Assembly: GCF_015999305.1 (NCBI RefSeq)
Contig: NZ_JAEAGP010000001.1
Coordinates: 744,001-808,000, forward strand
Origin: Erythrobacter sp. YJ-T3-07
GTDB lineage: Bacteria > Pseudomonadota > Alphaproteobacteria > Sphingomonadales > Sphingomonadaceae
DNA: 64,000 nucleotides
Reading direction: 5' to 3'
This document shows, one piece after another, positions 45,078 through 53,509 of the stretch; position 1 is the first letter of the stretch, and the number at the start of each line of letters is the position of its first letter. A program made the translations under genes and the position numbers. Below the pieces are notes generated by a model, which saw only the letters and a program-made list of their open reading frames with translations, made no database searches and was not told the origin of the DNA.

Positions 45078-46391
45078 ATGGCCTATCGGGAATTCACGGA
45101 CAGCGGTCTGTCGCGTCGCGGGCTGCTGCGCGGCGGGGCCTATCTTGCGGGCGGATCGATGCTCGCGAGCCTGCCTTTCGGCAGCGCGCTGTTCGCCCAC
45201 GACGTCGGCGAGGCATGGCCGCACCTCTCCGCCGAGATCGAGAAATATCTCTCCGAAAAGAAGCTCGCCAACGCGATCGCCGCGCTGGGCTGGAAGCAGG
45301 ACCCGCACGCCCACTCGGTCGGCGGCGGCACGCTGGCGCTGGGCGGCAGTACGAAGGCCGACCTCAACTCGCTCTACCGCATCTATTCGATGACCAAGCC
45401 GATTACCGGGATGGTCGCGATGCAACTGATCTCCGAAGGCAAGATGGCGCTCGACCAGCCGCTGTCCGACATCCTGCCCGCCTTTGCCCAGATGCAGGTG
45501 CAGAAGGAATATGACGGCGCGATCAGCGAGGACAATCTCGAACCGGCGAAGAGCCCGATCACGATCCGCCAACTGCTCACCCATACCTCCGGCCTTGGCT
45601 ACCAGATCATCCAGCAGGGCGCGCTCAAGGACGAATATTACCGGCTGGGCCTCGCCCCCGGGCAGGTGAGCCGAATGCCGATCCCCGGCATCCCGACGAT
45701 CGAACCTGCCGAAAGCCTCGAGCTTTTCGCCGATCGGCTTGCCACCGTGCCGCTGGTCTATCAGCCGGGCACCAAGTGGTCCTACTCGGTCGGGCTCGAC
45801 CTGATGGGCCGGGTGATCGAAGTGGTCGAAGGCAAGCCGTTCGATCAGGTGATGCAGGATGTGATCCTCGGCCCGACCGGGATGACCAGCACCTTCTTCA
45901 CCGTGCCGGAAAGCGAAGTCGGGCGGCTGACGACCAATTACGGCATCCTCAACGGGCAGGTCTTCCCGATCGACCCGGCGGCATCCTCGATCTACCTCGA
46001 CAAGCCTGCCTTCCCCTTCGGCGGAGCGGGCCTCGTCAGCAGCCCGCACGATTACGACCGCTTCCTGCGCATGCTGCTGGGCAAGGGCATGATCGACGGC
46101 ACCCGCGTGCTGAGCGAGGCTGCGGTCAATATCGGCACCTCGAATATCCTGCCGGCTACGGTCGATCTCACCGGATCGTGGGTCGAAGGGCAGGGCTTCG
46201 GCGCGGGCGGGCGCGTGGTCGACAAGGCGTTCGGCTGGGGCGGGGCTGCGGGCACGGCGGCCTTCGTCGATTTCGCATCGGGCCTGCGCGCCGGGTTCTT
46301 CGCCCAGTACATGCCGAGCGAGGCCTACCCCATCCAAGGCGAATTCCCCGATCTGGTGCGCAAGGATCTGGCCGCCGCAACCAATGGCTGA
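45078..46391 (+). CDS. Serine hydrolase of the class C beta-lactamase family
   Basis: A 437-residue protein with a twin-arginine-type signal (LSRRGLLRGGAYLAGGSMLASLPFGSALF). The serine nucleophile motif SMTK (Ser104, Lys107) and WSYSVGLD as YxN equivalent are present. It resembles EstB/beta-lactamase-like esterases or D-Ala-D-Ala peptidases; no KTG is obvious, so antibiotic hydrolysis is not implied. It is likely periplasmic and exported folded through Tat. Its end overlaps nudC by 8 nt, the first of a run of overlapping genes. Confidence 0.87.
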   Translation: MAYREFTDSGLSRRGLLRGGAYLAGGSMLASLPFGSALFAHDVGEAWPHLSAEIEKYLSEKKLANAIAALGWKQDPHAHSVGGGTLALGGSTKADLNSLYRIYSMTKPITGMVAMQLISEGKMALDQPLSDILPAFAQMQVQKEYDGAISEDNLEPAKSPITIRQLLTHTSGLGYQIIQQGALKDEYYRLGLAPGQVSRMPIPGIPTIEPAESLELFADRLATVPLVYQPGTKWSYSVGLDLMGRVIEVVEGKPFDQVMQDVILGPTGMTSTFFTVPESEVGRLTTNYGILNGQVFPIDPAASSIYLDKPAFPFGGAGLVSSPHDYDRFLRMLLGKGMIDGTRVLSEAAVNIGTSNILPATVDLTGSWVEGQGFGAGGRVVDKAFGWGGAAGTAAFVDFASGLRAGFFAQYMPSEAYPIQGEFPDLVRKDLAAATNG

Positions 46392-47289
46392 TCGTACCGC
46401 GTACCCGATCGCGTTCTCCGGCTCCCCGCTCGACCGGGCGGACAACCTGCGCGCCGATCCCGACGCGCTGGCCGGGATGATGAACTGGAAGGCGCGACTG
46501 CTGCTGCTCGACGGGCTGATGCCCTCGCTGGACGACGGCGGACGGCTGGCGTGGGGCACGCTGGCCGATGCGCCGCCCGATGCCGAGCTGGTGTTCCTCG
46601 GCCTCGACCGGGCGGATGGGGGCGAGAAAGCGTGCTTTGCCGCCGTCCCTCCGCAGGGCGATGCGCGCCCGCGCATGGCCAACCCGCAGCTGTGGTCGCT
46701 GATGACCAGCCTCGCGCCCGACCAGCTGGCGCTGTACGGCGGCGCGCGCAGCATCATCGACTGGCACGCGCGGCACCGCTTCTGCGCGCAATGCGGCCAT
46801 CCGACGCATGTCGCCAAGGGCGGCTGGCAGCGCAATTGCGACACCGATGAAGGCTGCGGCGCGCAGCATTTCCCGCGCACCGACCCGGTCACGATCATGC
46901 TGGTCGAATATGACGGCAAGCTGCTGCTGGGCCGCGGGCTCGGCTGGCCGGAGGGGCGCTATTCCGCGCTTGCCGGGTTCGTCGAGCCGGGCGAAACGAT
47001 CGAGGAAGGCGTCGCGCGCGAAGTGCTGGAGGAAACCGGCGTGGTGGTGCGCGACGTATCCTACATCCTCAGCCAGCCATGGCCGTTCCCCAGCCAGCTG
47101 ATGCTCGGCTGCATGGCCTATGCGGACGATGACGCGATCACGCTGGACGAGACCGAACTGGCCGAGGCCGGCTGGTTCACCCGCGAGGAGGTGGAGGCGG
47201 CGCTGGCAGGGCGCGAGGACGCACCCATCGTCGCGCCTCCGCCGCACACGATCGCGCATCAACTCTTCCGCTGGTGGATCGCCCAATGA
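46384..47289 (+). CDS. nudC: NADH pyrophosphatase / NAD-capped RNA decapping hydrolase
   Basis: A 301-residue NudC. A zinc ribbon (CAQCGHP ... C..C near residues 138-157) precedes the Nudix box (GFVEPGETIEEGVAREVLEETGV near residue 199) and SQPWPFPSQLM, the SQPWPFPxS NADH-specific motif. It hydrolyses NADH to NMNH and AMP and removes NAD caps from RNA. It overlaps the serine hydrolase gene by 8 nt and the FrnE-like gene by 4 nt (ATGA). Confidence 0.94.
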   Translation: MADRTAYPIAFSGSPLDRADNLRADPDALAGMMNWKARLLLLDGLMPSLDDGGRLAWGTLADAPPDAELVFLGLDRADGGEKACFAAVPPQGDARPRMANPQLWSLMTSLAPDQLALYGGARSIIDWHARHRFCAQCGHPTHVAKGGWQRNCDTDEGCGAQHFPRTDPVTIMLVEYDGKLLLGRGLGWPEGRYSALAGFVEPGETIEEGVAREVLEETGVVVRDVSYILSQPWPFPSQLMLGCMAYADDDAITLDETELAEAGWFTREEVEAALAGREDAPIVAPPPHTIAHQLFRWWIAQ

Positions 47290-47969
47290 CGCAGACGCTT
47301 ACGATCGACATCTGGTCCGATATCATGTGCCCGTGGTGCCTCGTCGGATGGGGTGGGCTGCGGCAGGCGCTGGATCAGCTCGACGGCGAGATCGACGCGC
47401 AGGTTCGCTGGCACGCGTTCGAGCTTAACCCCGATATGCCGGAAGACGGCGAGGAGCGCACCGCGCATATCGCGCGCAAGTATGGCCGCACGATGGAACA
47501 GTCGCGCGGCGTGCAGGACCAGATGCGCGAGGCGGCGCAGCGCGCGGGCGTGTCGCTCGATTATGAGGGCGGCGAGCCTGCTCCCGATGCGATGATGTGG
47601 AACACGCTCGCGGCGCACAAGCTGCTGACCTGGGCGCTGGAAGAGCACGGGCCGGAGAAGCAGACGCAGCTCAAGCTTGCGCTGTTCCACGCGCATTTCA
47701 ACCAGCGCCGCCGGATTGGCGAGCGCGATGTGCTGATCGATATTGCAGAGGAAGCCGGGCTCGACCGGGCAGGGGCGCAGGCTGCGCTCGACAGCGAGGA
47801 ATACACCGCGAAAGTCCGGGCCGAGGAACGCGCGGCGTACGAGATGAACATCACCGGCGTGCCCGCAATGGTGGTCGCGGGCAAGTTCCTGATCCCGGGC
47901 GCCCAGCCTGCCGAGGCCTATGCCGATACGCTTCGCCGGGTGGCGGAGAAGGTGGCAGATGCTGGCTAG
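47286..47969 (+). CDS. FrnE-like DsbA-family oxidoreductase
   Basis: A 227-residue cytoplasmic DsbA-fold protein with no signal peptide. It opens LTIDIWSDIMCPWCLVGWGGL with CPWC (Cys15, Cys18). The C-terminal INITGVPAMVVAGKFLIPGAQ-like segment contains the cis-Pro. It resembles FrnE/2-hydroxychromene-2-carboxylate isomerase-type proteins used in oxidative-stress or biosynthetic steps. The start overlaps the nudC stop (ATGA). An in-frame ATG 12 nt upstream would overlap more and is less likely. Confidence 0.87.
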   Translation: MTQTLTIDIWSDIMCPWCLVGWGGLRQALDQLDGEIDAQVRWHAFELNPDMPEDGEERTAHIARKYGRTMEQSRGVQDQMREAAQRAGVSLDYEGGEPAPDAMMWNTLAAHKLLTWALEEHGPEKQTQLKLALFHAHFNQRRRIGERDVLIDIAEEAGLDRAGAQAALDSEEYTAKVRAEERAAYEMNITGVPAMVVAGKFLIPGAQPAEAYADTLRRVAEKVADAG

Positions 47970-48966
47970 GGTGGCGATCGCGCTGCTGTGCTGGCTCGGC
48001 ATTCTTGCCGCCAGCCCCGCTGCCGCCGACGAACCGCGCAACTTCATCTACACCGGCGAGCTGGCGGAGCACCTCGACCTGCTCGACCGCCCGGATATCG
48101 AGGGCGCGCAGGTCGTCTATCCGTGGCGGATGCTGGAGCCTGAGAAGGGCGAATACGATTTCAGCGCGATCGAGGCGGACCTTGCGCTCACCGACGCGCG
48201 GGGCAAGCAGCTGTTCGCGCAGATTCAGGACCGCTTCTTCCTGCCGACTGCGCGCAACGTGCCGCAATATCTGCTCGACGATCCCGAATATGGCGGCGGG
48301 CTCGCGCGGCAGTACGACAATCCGGGCGAAGGCGAGCCGGAGGGGCAGGGCTGGACCGCGATGCAGTGGAACCCCGCCGTCCGCGCACGCTTTCAGGCGC
48401 TGTTGAGGGCGCTGGCGGAGCGGTTCGATGGACGCCTCTACGGCGTGAACCTGCCCGAAACTTCCTTCGATCCGTTGTCGAAAGAGGGTGGAGAGGACGG
48501 GTTCACCTGCGACGCCTATTTCGCCGGCACGCTCGACAATATGCGCGCCGCGCGCGCGGCTTTCGCTGAGACGCAGGTGGTCCAGTACATCAATTTCTGG
48601 CCCTGCGAGTGGAACAACGACCACCGCTATATGGAACGTGCCTTCGCGCTCGCGGTGGAGCAGGCGATCGGCACGGGCGGCCCGGACATCGTACCGCACA
48701 GGCGCGCGCAGATGAAGAACAGCTACCCCTTCTTCAATCGCCAAAAGGACGATCTGCCGCTGATCGCAATGGCGATCCAGGAGCCGACGCTGAGCTACAC
48801 CAACCCCGAGACGGGGCAGAAGTTCACCCGCGAAGAGTTCGTCGCCTTCGCGCGCGACTATCTGGGCGTCGACGTGATCTTCTGGAGCGTCGAAGCGCCG
48901 TGGCTGGCTGGTGAGCGGACACAAAAAACCCCGCCATCGCGGGCGGGGCTTTCTGTAGGCGGGTAA
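47959..48966 (+). CDS. Secreted TIM-barrel-like protein, function unknown
   Basis: A 335-residue protein with a signal peptide (MLARVAIALLCWLGILAASPAAA). The mature domain has YPWRMLEPEKGEYDFSAIEADL, resembling the strand-helix start of glycoside hydrolase TIM barrels, and NLPETSFDPL plus YINFWPCEWNN, which may be active-site-like. I cannot name a family. The start overlaps the FrnE-like stop. Its last 15 codons run through the terminator hairpin for the convergent gene and therefore may not be functional sequence. Confidence 0.7.
   Translation: MLARVAIALLCWLGILAASPAAADEPRNFIYTGELAEHLDLLDRPDIEGAQVVYPWRMLEPEKGEYDFSAIEADLALTDARGKQLFAQIQDRFFLPTARNVPQYLLDDPEYGGGLARQYDNPGEGEPEGQGWTAMQWNPAVRARFQALLRALAERFDGRLYGVNLPETSFDPLSKEGGEDGFTCDAYFAGTLDNMRAARAAFAETQVVQYINFWPCEWNNDHRYMERAFALAVEQAIGTGGPDIVPHRRAQMKNSYPFFNRQKDDLPLIAMAIQEPTLSYTNPETGQKFTREEFVAFARDYLGVDVIFWSVEAPWLAGERTQKTPPSRAGLSVGG
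48923..48952 (-). terminator. Rho-independent terminator inside the 3' end of a plus-strand gene
   Basis: CCCCGCC (48929-48935) pairs with GGCGGGG (48942-48948); reading leftwards, six U residues follow (48923-48928). This would terminate the DUF4168-like gene at 48967-49311. It lies wholly inside the last codons of the secreted TIM-barrel-like gene. Confidence 0.85.
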
Positions 48967-49311
48967 TCACCCTTCGGCTTGCTGTGCGCGCAGCTTGGTC
49001 ACGGCCTGCTCGGCGCGGGCCTGCAGATTCTTGTCGGTCTGGAGCGCAGCACCGATGCTGTTGAAGCGAGTCGGGGTCAGCTGGGCCTGCGAGAGGATTT
49101 CGATCGCTTTCTGATCCTTCTCCGCCTTCTCAAGCTCGGCGTTCTGCTGGAGATCGCCGATCATCGACGCTGCGATGATGAAGTTCTCCAGTTCGGCGTC
49201 CGAAACCGGCGCCATCTGAGTGGCGGCGGGTGCCTCTGCCTGCTGGGCCAGCGCGGGCTGCGCGGCGATGGCGAGGGATGCGGTGGCGATGGTGCTGAGT
49301 AGAAGCTTCAT
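48967..49311 (-). CDS. DUF4168-type secreted protein
   Basis: A 114-residue protein with a signal peptide (MKLLLSTIATASLAIAAQPALA) and a helical mature domain (SDAELENFIIAASMIGDLQQN, QAQLTPTRFNSIGAALQTD) in the style of DUF4168. The function is unknown, probably periplasmic. It abuts the plus-strand gene's stop, and its terminator lies within that gene. The start was set at the ATG that begins the signal peptide. Confidence 0.75.
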   Translation of the reverse strand: MKLLLSTIATASLAIAAQPALAQQAEAPAATQMAPVSDAELENFIIAASMIGDLQQNAELEKAEKDQKAIEILSQAQLTPTRFNSIGAALQTDKNLQARAEQAVTKLRAQQAEG

Positions 49312-49460
49312 GAGAGTGTCTCCCGTTCGTGAAAAATCGATACGGGTGCGCACCTCGTGACGACCGGCGCGCGGCTCAACCATAGCGCGCCGGGCCGTGA
49401 ATGAGTTTGGACGAGTGGGGCGCGCCAGAGGGATTAGCGCCGCCCCACCCGAAAAAGCGA

Positions 49461-49706
49461 TCAGGCCTGATTGCCGTTCTTGATCGCGCGCATGGTCTTC
49501 TCGCCCTTGCGTGCGTCCTGCTCGGGGTTGTCCGATCCGGTGGCGGGTTCGCGGTTGTCCGGATCGGTCGCGCGGTTGAGTTCGTCGCGTGCGCCGACGC
49601 GGCGATTGACGTCGCCTTCGGCACGGCCCTGGTGGGAGGGTGTAGCCTCTTCGGTCATCCGGTCGATCAGTTCGTTGTCGGGATGGCGGCTCTGACGTTC
49701 GGGCAT
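49461..49706 (-). CDS. Small hydrophilic protein of unknown function
   Basis: An 81-residue, highly charged protein (MPERQSRHPDNELIDRMTEE ... KGEKTMRAIKNGNQA) with a good Shine-Dalgarno (AAAGGAGAATTTTT then ATG). It has no signal or membrane helix and is probably intrinsically disordered. Such proteins are common in Sphingomonadales and may be stress-related, but I cannot name a family. Confidence 0.65.
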   Translation of the reverse strand: MPERQSRHPDNELIDRMTEEATPSHQGRAEGDVNRRVGARDELNRATDPDNREPATGSDNPEQDARKGEKTMRAIKNGNQA

Positions 49707-49773
49707 AAAAATTCTCCTTTCCCCTTCAATGGTTAGGGGAGGGGGAGCGTTCCGATTTTCCGGAACTGGCGGA

Positions 49774-50166
49774 CTAGATCAGGCCGAGCCGTTGCAGCTT
49801 GGTCGCCAGCGCGCCGGGCAGCACGTCGCCCACCTCCTCGCCCTCGGCCAGATCGCGTGGCGGCTCGCCCTTGAGGTAGCGCCAGCCCTGATGCGCGCGT
49901 TTGGGCTGCGGGTAGACCGGGATCAGCCGCGGTTCGAGGTCGATCGACCAGCGCGAGCCTCCGTCTGTCTCGCTGAAGCCGAGGATTTCGCTGCGTGCGA
50001 CGAGGTTGTGCTGGTGGATCCAGAACAGCGACCCGCCGATGCATTCCTCCCACCGCGTCGGGCGATAGCGCGTGGTGAGGTTGGGGCTGCGCCGGTTGGC
50101 GTACCAGCTTTCGAGGTCGGCAAAGCTCTGCGCGCCGAACGCGATCTTGGTCAGGTTGAGCGGCAT
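49774..50166 (-). CDS. DUF1489-family protein
   Basis: A 130-residue protein starting MPLNLTKIAFGAQSFADLESWYANR, matching alphaproteobacterial DUF1489 proteins in start and spacing (RPTRWEECIGGSLFWIHQHNLVARSEILGF in the centre). It is cytoplasmic with unknown function. A G-rich stretch upstream (GGGGGGAGG near 50168-50176) is on the wrong strand for its own ribosome site. It is monocistronic, with repeats upstream. Confidence 0.85.
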   Translation of the reverse strand: MPLNLTKIAFGAQSFADLESWYANRRSPNLTTRYRPTRWEECIGGSLFWIHQHNLVARSEILGFSETDGGSRWSIDLEPRLIPVYPQPKRAHQGWRYLKGEPPRDLAEGEEVGDVLPGALATKLQRLGLI

Positions 50167-50203
50167 GGGGGGGAGGTAGGTATTGAGCGACGCATTTGAA
50201 GTT

Positions 50204-50274
50204 CCGTTCGTGGTAAGCCTGTCGACCCGCGAACGGAGCGCGGCGTTCGCCTTTCAAGCTCAGGACGAACGGGG
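50204..50274. repeat. Degenerate inverted repeat (CCGTTCGT ... ACGAACGG)
   Basis: CCGTTCGTGGTAAGCCTGTC (50204-50223) is imperfectly inverted to TTTCAAGCTCAGGACGAACGG (about 50252-50272); the arms share CCGTTCGT-xxT-AGC-TG spacing. It resembles the well-known GTTCGTCCTGAGC-type dispersed repeat of Proteobacteria, decayed here. It lies between DUF1489 and mgtE. Confidence 0.6.
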
Positions 50275-50380
50275 CAGCGTGCGAAATCTCTCCAGCCAAC
50301 GCAGTTGGGTGAGGGTGAAGAGGGCGCCTGTCACCCTCATCCAGGCTTCGGTAGCTCGCAGCGCGAGCAACCTGCGCCAT

Positions 50381-50403
50381 CCTTCTCCCGTCGAGGGAGA
50401 AGG
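50381..50403. repeat. Palindromic repeat CCTTCTCCC/GGGAGAAGG
   Basis: A 9-bp perfect inverted repeat with a 5-nt loop ends 1 bp before the mgtE stop codon. No T tract follows on the minus strand, so it is an REP-type element or weak transcript end rather than a standard terminator. Confidence 0.6.
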
Positions 50404-50404
50404 A

Positions 50405-51865
50405 TCAGGAAACCAACCCACTCACCACGGCCAGCCCCAGGAACGCGAAGAAGCCCATCGAATCGGTCACCATCGTCACGAACACCGATGACGCGACCGC
50501 CGGGTCCTGCTTCGCGCGCTCGAACAGCACGGGGACGAGCACGCCCGCCAGCCCTGCCGTCACCACGTTGATGACCATCGCGAGCGCGATCACGCCGCCC
50601 AGCTTCCAGTCGAACACCAGCGCGGTCGCGATGCCGACCAGCACCGCGATGGTCACGCCGTTGAGGATCGCGACGCGCATCTCGCGCCATAATATCCTGC
50701 CGGTATTGGCGCGGGTCAGCTGGTTGGTGGCGATCGCGCGGACCGTCACCGCCATGGTCTGCGTGCCGGCATTGCCGCCGATGCTGGCGACGATCGGCAT
50801 CAGGATCGCGAGCGCCACCAGCTGCTCGATCGCGGCACCGAAGGCCGCGATGATAAGGCTGGCGACAAGCGCGGTGCCCAGATTCGCGACCAGCCAGCGC
50901 ACGCGGCTGGAGAAGGCCTCGCGAATCGGCTCGTTGATGTCGCCGTCGCCCGCACCCGAGAGCAGCAGGGCATCCTCGCCCGCTTCTTCGGAGATGATGT
51001 GGACCACGTCGTCGACCGTCATCTGGCCGACCAGCCGCCCGGTTCCGTCGATCACCGCGGCGGAGATCAGCGCGTATTTCTGGAACATCAGCGCGACCTC
51101 TTCCTGATCCATCAGGACCGGAATCACGGTCTGGTCGCGCTTCATCACGTCGGTCAGCGCGACCTGGCGCGGAGTGGTCAGAATCCAGCTGAGCGCACAG
51201 GTGCCGACCGGGTGGTGCGCCTCGTCGACCACGAAGACTTCGAAGAAATCGCCCAGCAGCGTGCCGTGGACGCGCAGGTAGTCGATCAGGTCGCCGACGG
51301 TGAAATGCTCGGGCACCGCGACGAATTCGCGGCTCATCAGGCGGCCGGCGGTCTCTTCCGGGTAGGACAGCGCGCTTTCGATCGCGGCGCGGTCCTCCGC
51401 GTCCATCTCGGCGAGGACGGCTTCGCGCTCGTCCGCGCCCATGTCCTCGATCATCTGGACCGCGTCGTCGGTTTCCAGCTGCTCCGCGATCAGGGCCACT
51501 GCCTCGGCGGGCATGCCCTCCATCATTTCTTCGCGAACCCAGTCGTTCAGCTCGGCGACGACCTCGCTGGTCATCAGGTCGCTGATCGCGATGGTCAGCT
51601 CGGCGCGCTGGTCGTTGTCGAGCAGTTCGAGCAGGTCGGCGACGTCGGCCGGGTGCAGCGGCTCGACCAGTTCGTAGAGTTCGCCGCGCCGGTCTTCCTC
51701 CAGCGCGGTGCGCACCGCGCGGAGATATTCGGGCTTGAGGCGGTTTTCCTCGTCGTGCCGCTCGTCATCCACGCGGTCGTCGGGGCGGCCCCCTTCGTGG
51801 GTATCGTCCTCGGCTGCCAGACCGGCAGGGTCGATCGTTTCGTCGAGGAGAGGATCGGCGCTCAT
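50405..51865 (-). CDS. mgtE: Magnesium transporter MgtE
   Basis: A 486-residue MgtE: a cytoplasmic helical N domain (YELVEPLHPADVADLLELL), tandem CBS domains (residues about 170-290, VTDVMKRDQTVIPVLMDQEEVALMF), and a C-terminal domain of about five membrane helices with the conserved PIVASIGGNAGTQTMAVTVRAIA motif that forms the pore. It moves Mg2+ across the inner membrane and is gated by cytoplasmic Mg2+. It is divergent from the cyclophilin gene (117 bp). Confidence 0.96.
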   Translation of the reverse strand: MSADPLLDETIDPAGLAAEDDTHEGGRPDDRVDDERHDEENRLKPEYLRAVRTALEEDRRGELYELVEPLHPADVADLLELLDNDQRAELTIAISDLMTSEVVAELNDWVREEMMEGMPAEAVALIAEQLETDDAVQMIEDMGADEREAVLAEMDAEDRAAIESALSYPEETAGRLMSREFVAVPEHFTVGDLIDYLRVHGTLLGDFFEVFVVDEAHHPVGTCALSWILTTPRQVALTDVMKRDQTVIPVLMDQEEVALMFQKYALISAAVIDGTGRLVGQMTVDDVVHIISEEAGEDALLLSGAGDGDINEPIREAFSSRVRWLVANLGTALVASLIIAAFGAAIEQLVALAILMPIVASIGGNAGTQTMAVTVRAIATNQLTRANTGRILWREMRVAILNGVTIAVLVGIATALVFDWKLGGVIALAMVINVVTAGLAGVLVPVLFERAKQDPAVASSVFVTMVTDSMGFFAFLGLAVVSGLVS

Positions 51866-51982
51866 GCCTGTGCGCCCCTAAGCGGATGCGGGGCAAAAGC
51901 AAGTCGCAGACGCCGCGCAGGGTGACAGGCGCGCGCGCTGCCGCTAGCCGGGCGGCAAGGCAAATTTGCAAGGAGATTCCCC

Positions 51983-52444
51983 ATGGCCGAGAAACTGACC
52001 CTCACGCTCGACACCGGCGACGGCGAAAACAAGGACGTCGTCATCAAGCTGCGCCCCGATCTGGCGCCCGGCCATGTCGAGCGGATTACTGAACTGGCCA
52101 AGGATGGCTTCTACGACGGCGTGGTGTTCCACCGCGTGATCCCCGGCTTCATGGCGCAGGGCGGCGACCCGACCGGAACCGGCATGGGCGGCAGCGACAA
52201 GCCCGACCTGAAGGCCGAGTTCAACAGCGAGCCGCACACCCGCGGCACCTGCTCGATGGCGCGCACCCAGGTGCCCGACAGCGCGAACAGCCAGTTCTTC
52301 ATCTGCTTCAACGACGCCGAATTCCTCGACGGCCAGTACACCGTGTGGGGCCAGGTCGAAAGCGGCATGGACCATGTCGACGCGCTGCCCAAGGGCGAGC
52401 CGCCCGCACAGCCGGGCAAGATCGTGAAGGCGAGCGTTTCGTAA
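51983..52444 (+). CDS. Cyclophilin-type peptidyl-prolyl cis-trans isomerase
   Basis: A 153-residue single-domain cyclophilin without signal peptide (cytoplasmic). The active-site pattern VVFHRVIPGFMAQGGDPTGTG and SANSQFFICF are family signatures; an Arg (HR) provides the catalytic residue. It helps folding by proline isomerisation. AAGGAG precedes the start, and a strong terminator follows. Confidence 0.95.
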   Translation: MAEKLTLTLDTGDGENKDVVIKLRPDLAPGHVERITELAKDGFYDGVVFHRVIPGFMAQGGDPTGTGMGGSDKPDLKAEFNSEPHTRGTCSMARTQVPDSANSQFFICFNDAEFLDGQYTVWGQVESGMDHVDALPKGEPPAQPGKIVKASVS

Positions 52445-52498
52445 AAGAACCCCATTCCAGCGCGAGCTGGATTCGTTGGCCACCAGGCCTGACGTAGG

Positions 52499-52532
52499 AA
52501 AGGGCCCCCTCTTCGCGAGGTGGGCCCTTTTT
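52499..52532 (+). terminator. Rho-independent terminator after the cyclophilin gene
   Basis: AAAGGGCCC (52499-52507) pairs with GGGCCCTTT (52522-52530), with an inner CTC/GAG extension, followed by TTTTT (52528-52532). It sits 55 bp past the stop codon. Confidence 0.92.
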
Positions 52533-52545
52533 GATTGTGCCGGGC

Positions 52546-53430
52546 TTAGAGCCCGGCCTTGACCAGCCAGTCGTGGAACATGCGCACGGGGCGCTCTTCC
52601 AGCGCGCCGGGCTTGCACACGAACCAGTAGGAATAGGGGCTCTCGACCTCCGCGTCGTAGAGGTTGACCAGCCGGTTGTCGGCCGCGCGGCGGCGGTGGT
52701 CGTCGTGCATGATCGCGATGCCCAGACCCTGCGCCGCGGCGGCGAGCATCAGCTGGCCCGAATCATAGTGATCGATCGCGGCGGGCTCCAGATCGGTGAG
52801 ATCGAGCGCCGCCTTCCACGCGGTGAAGCTTTCGGGCAGCCCGTTGTGGATCAGGAAGGTCTGCCGCGCGAGCAGGCCCGCATCGGGCGTGTCGCCCAGC
52901 GTCGCCGCCAGTTCGGCATTGGTGATCGCGTGAACCTTGTTCTCGTCCAGCCGCACCGCGTGCAAGCCGGCGCTGGGCCGGTTCGAGAGGATGATCGCCG
53001 CGTCCAGCGTATCGCCCACCCGGTCTTCCAGATGGGGGCCGGTGTCGATGTCGATATGCAGGATCGGGTGCAGCCGCCGCAGCTCGGCAAGGCGCGGGAA
53101 CAGCCGCTGGGTGCCGAACAGCGGCAGGACGCCCAGGTGCAGCCGCAGCAGGCTGGTGCTTTCCGACTGGCCTTCCACCGCGCGGGCAAGCGCTTCGAAA
53201 TGCGGCAGCACCGCCTCGTGGAACGCCGCGCCCTCGTCGGTCAGCTGCATCGCCTGGCGGGCGCGGGTGAACAGCTTCTTGCCGATGAACTCTTCCAGCG
53301 TGGCGATCCGCCGGCTGAGCGCCGAGGGGCTCAGTCCGAGCTGGTTCGCCGCCGCACGGGCGGAGCCCAGACGGACGGTGTGCATGAACGCTTCGAGCGA
53401 GCGCAACGGGGGGAGGCGGCGGTTGACCAT
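52546..53430 (-). CDS. LysR-family transcriptional regulator (GcvA-like)
   Basis: A 294-residue LysR protein. The N-terminal winged helix (LPPLRSLEAFMHTVRLGSARAAANQLGLSPSALSRRIATLE) opens NRRLPPLRSLEAF, the GcvA/AmpR-like style. The C-terminal ligand domain has LRLHLGVLPLFG and GLGIAIMHDD. It binds DNA and senses an unknown inducer. No target gene is obvious: the neighbour is corC (79 bp upstream of its start). Confidence 0.9.
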   Translation of the reverse strand: MVNRRLPPLRSLEAFMHTVRLGSARAAANQLGLSPSALSRRIATLEEFIGKKLFTRARQAMQLTDEGAAFHEAVLPHFEALARAVEGQSESTSLLRLHLGVLPLFGTQRLFPRLAELRRLHPILHIDIDTGPHLEDRVGDTLDAAIILSNRPSAGLHAVRLDENKVHAITNAELAATLGDTPDAGLLARQTFLIHNGLPESFTAWKAALDLTDLEPAAIDHYDSGQLMLAAAAQGLGIAIMHDDHRRRAADNRLVNLYDAEVESPYSYWFVCKPGALEERPVRMFHDWLVKAGL

Positions 53431-53509
53431 CAGGGCGACCTTGGCAGGATGCCGGGGCGCGCAAAAGCCCTATTTTTGGCAAGTTGCCGGGGCATGGCGC
53501 TGCGCGAGC

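Noticed and set aside
49405-49455. GC-rich hairpin GTGGGGCG/CGCCCCAC as terminator for the small gene at 49461
   Set aside because: The T run lies before the stem rather than after it in the direction of transcription.
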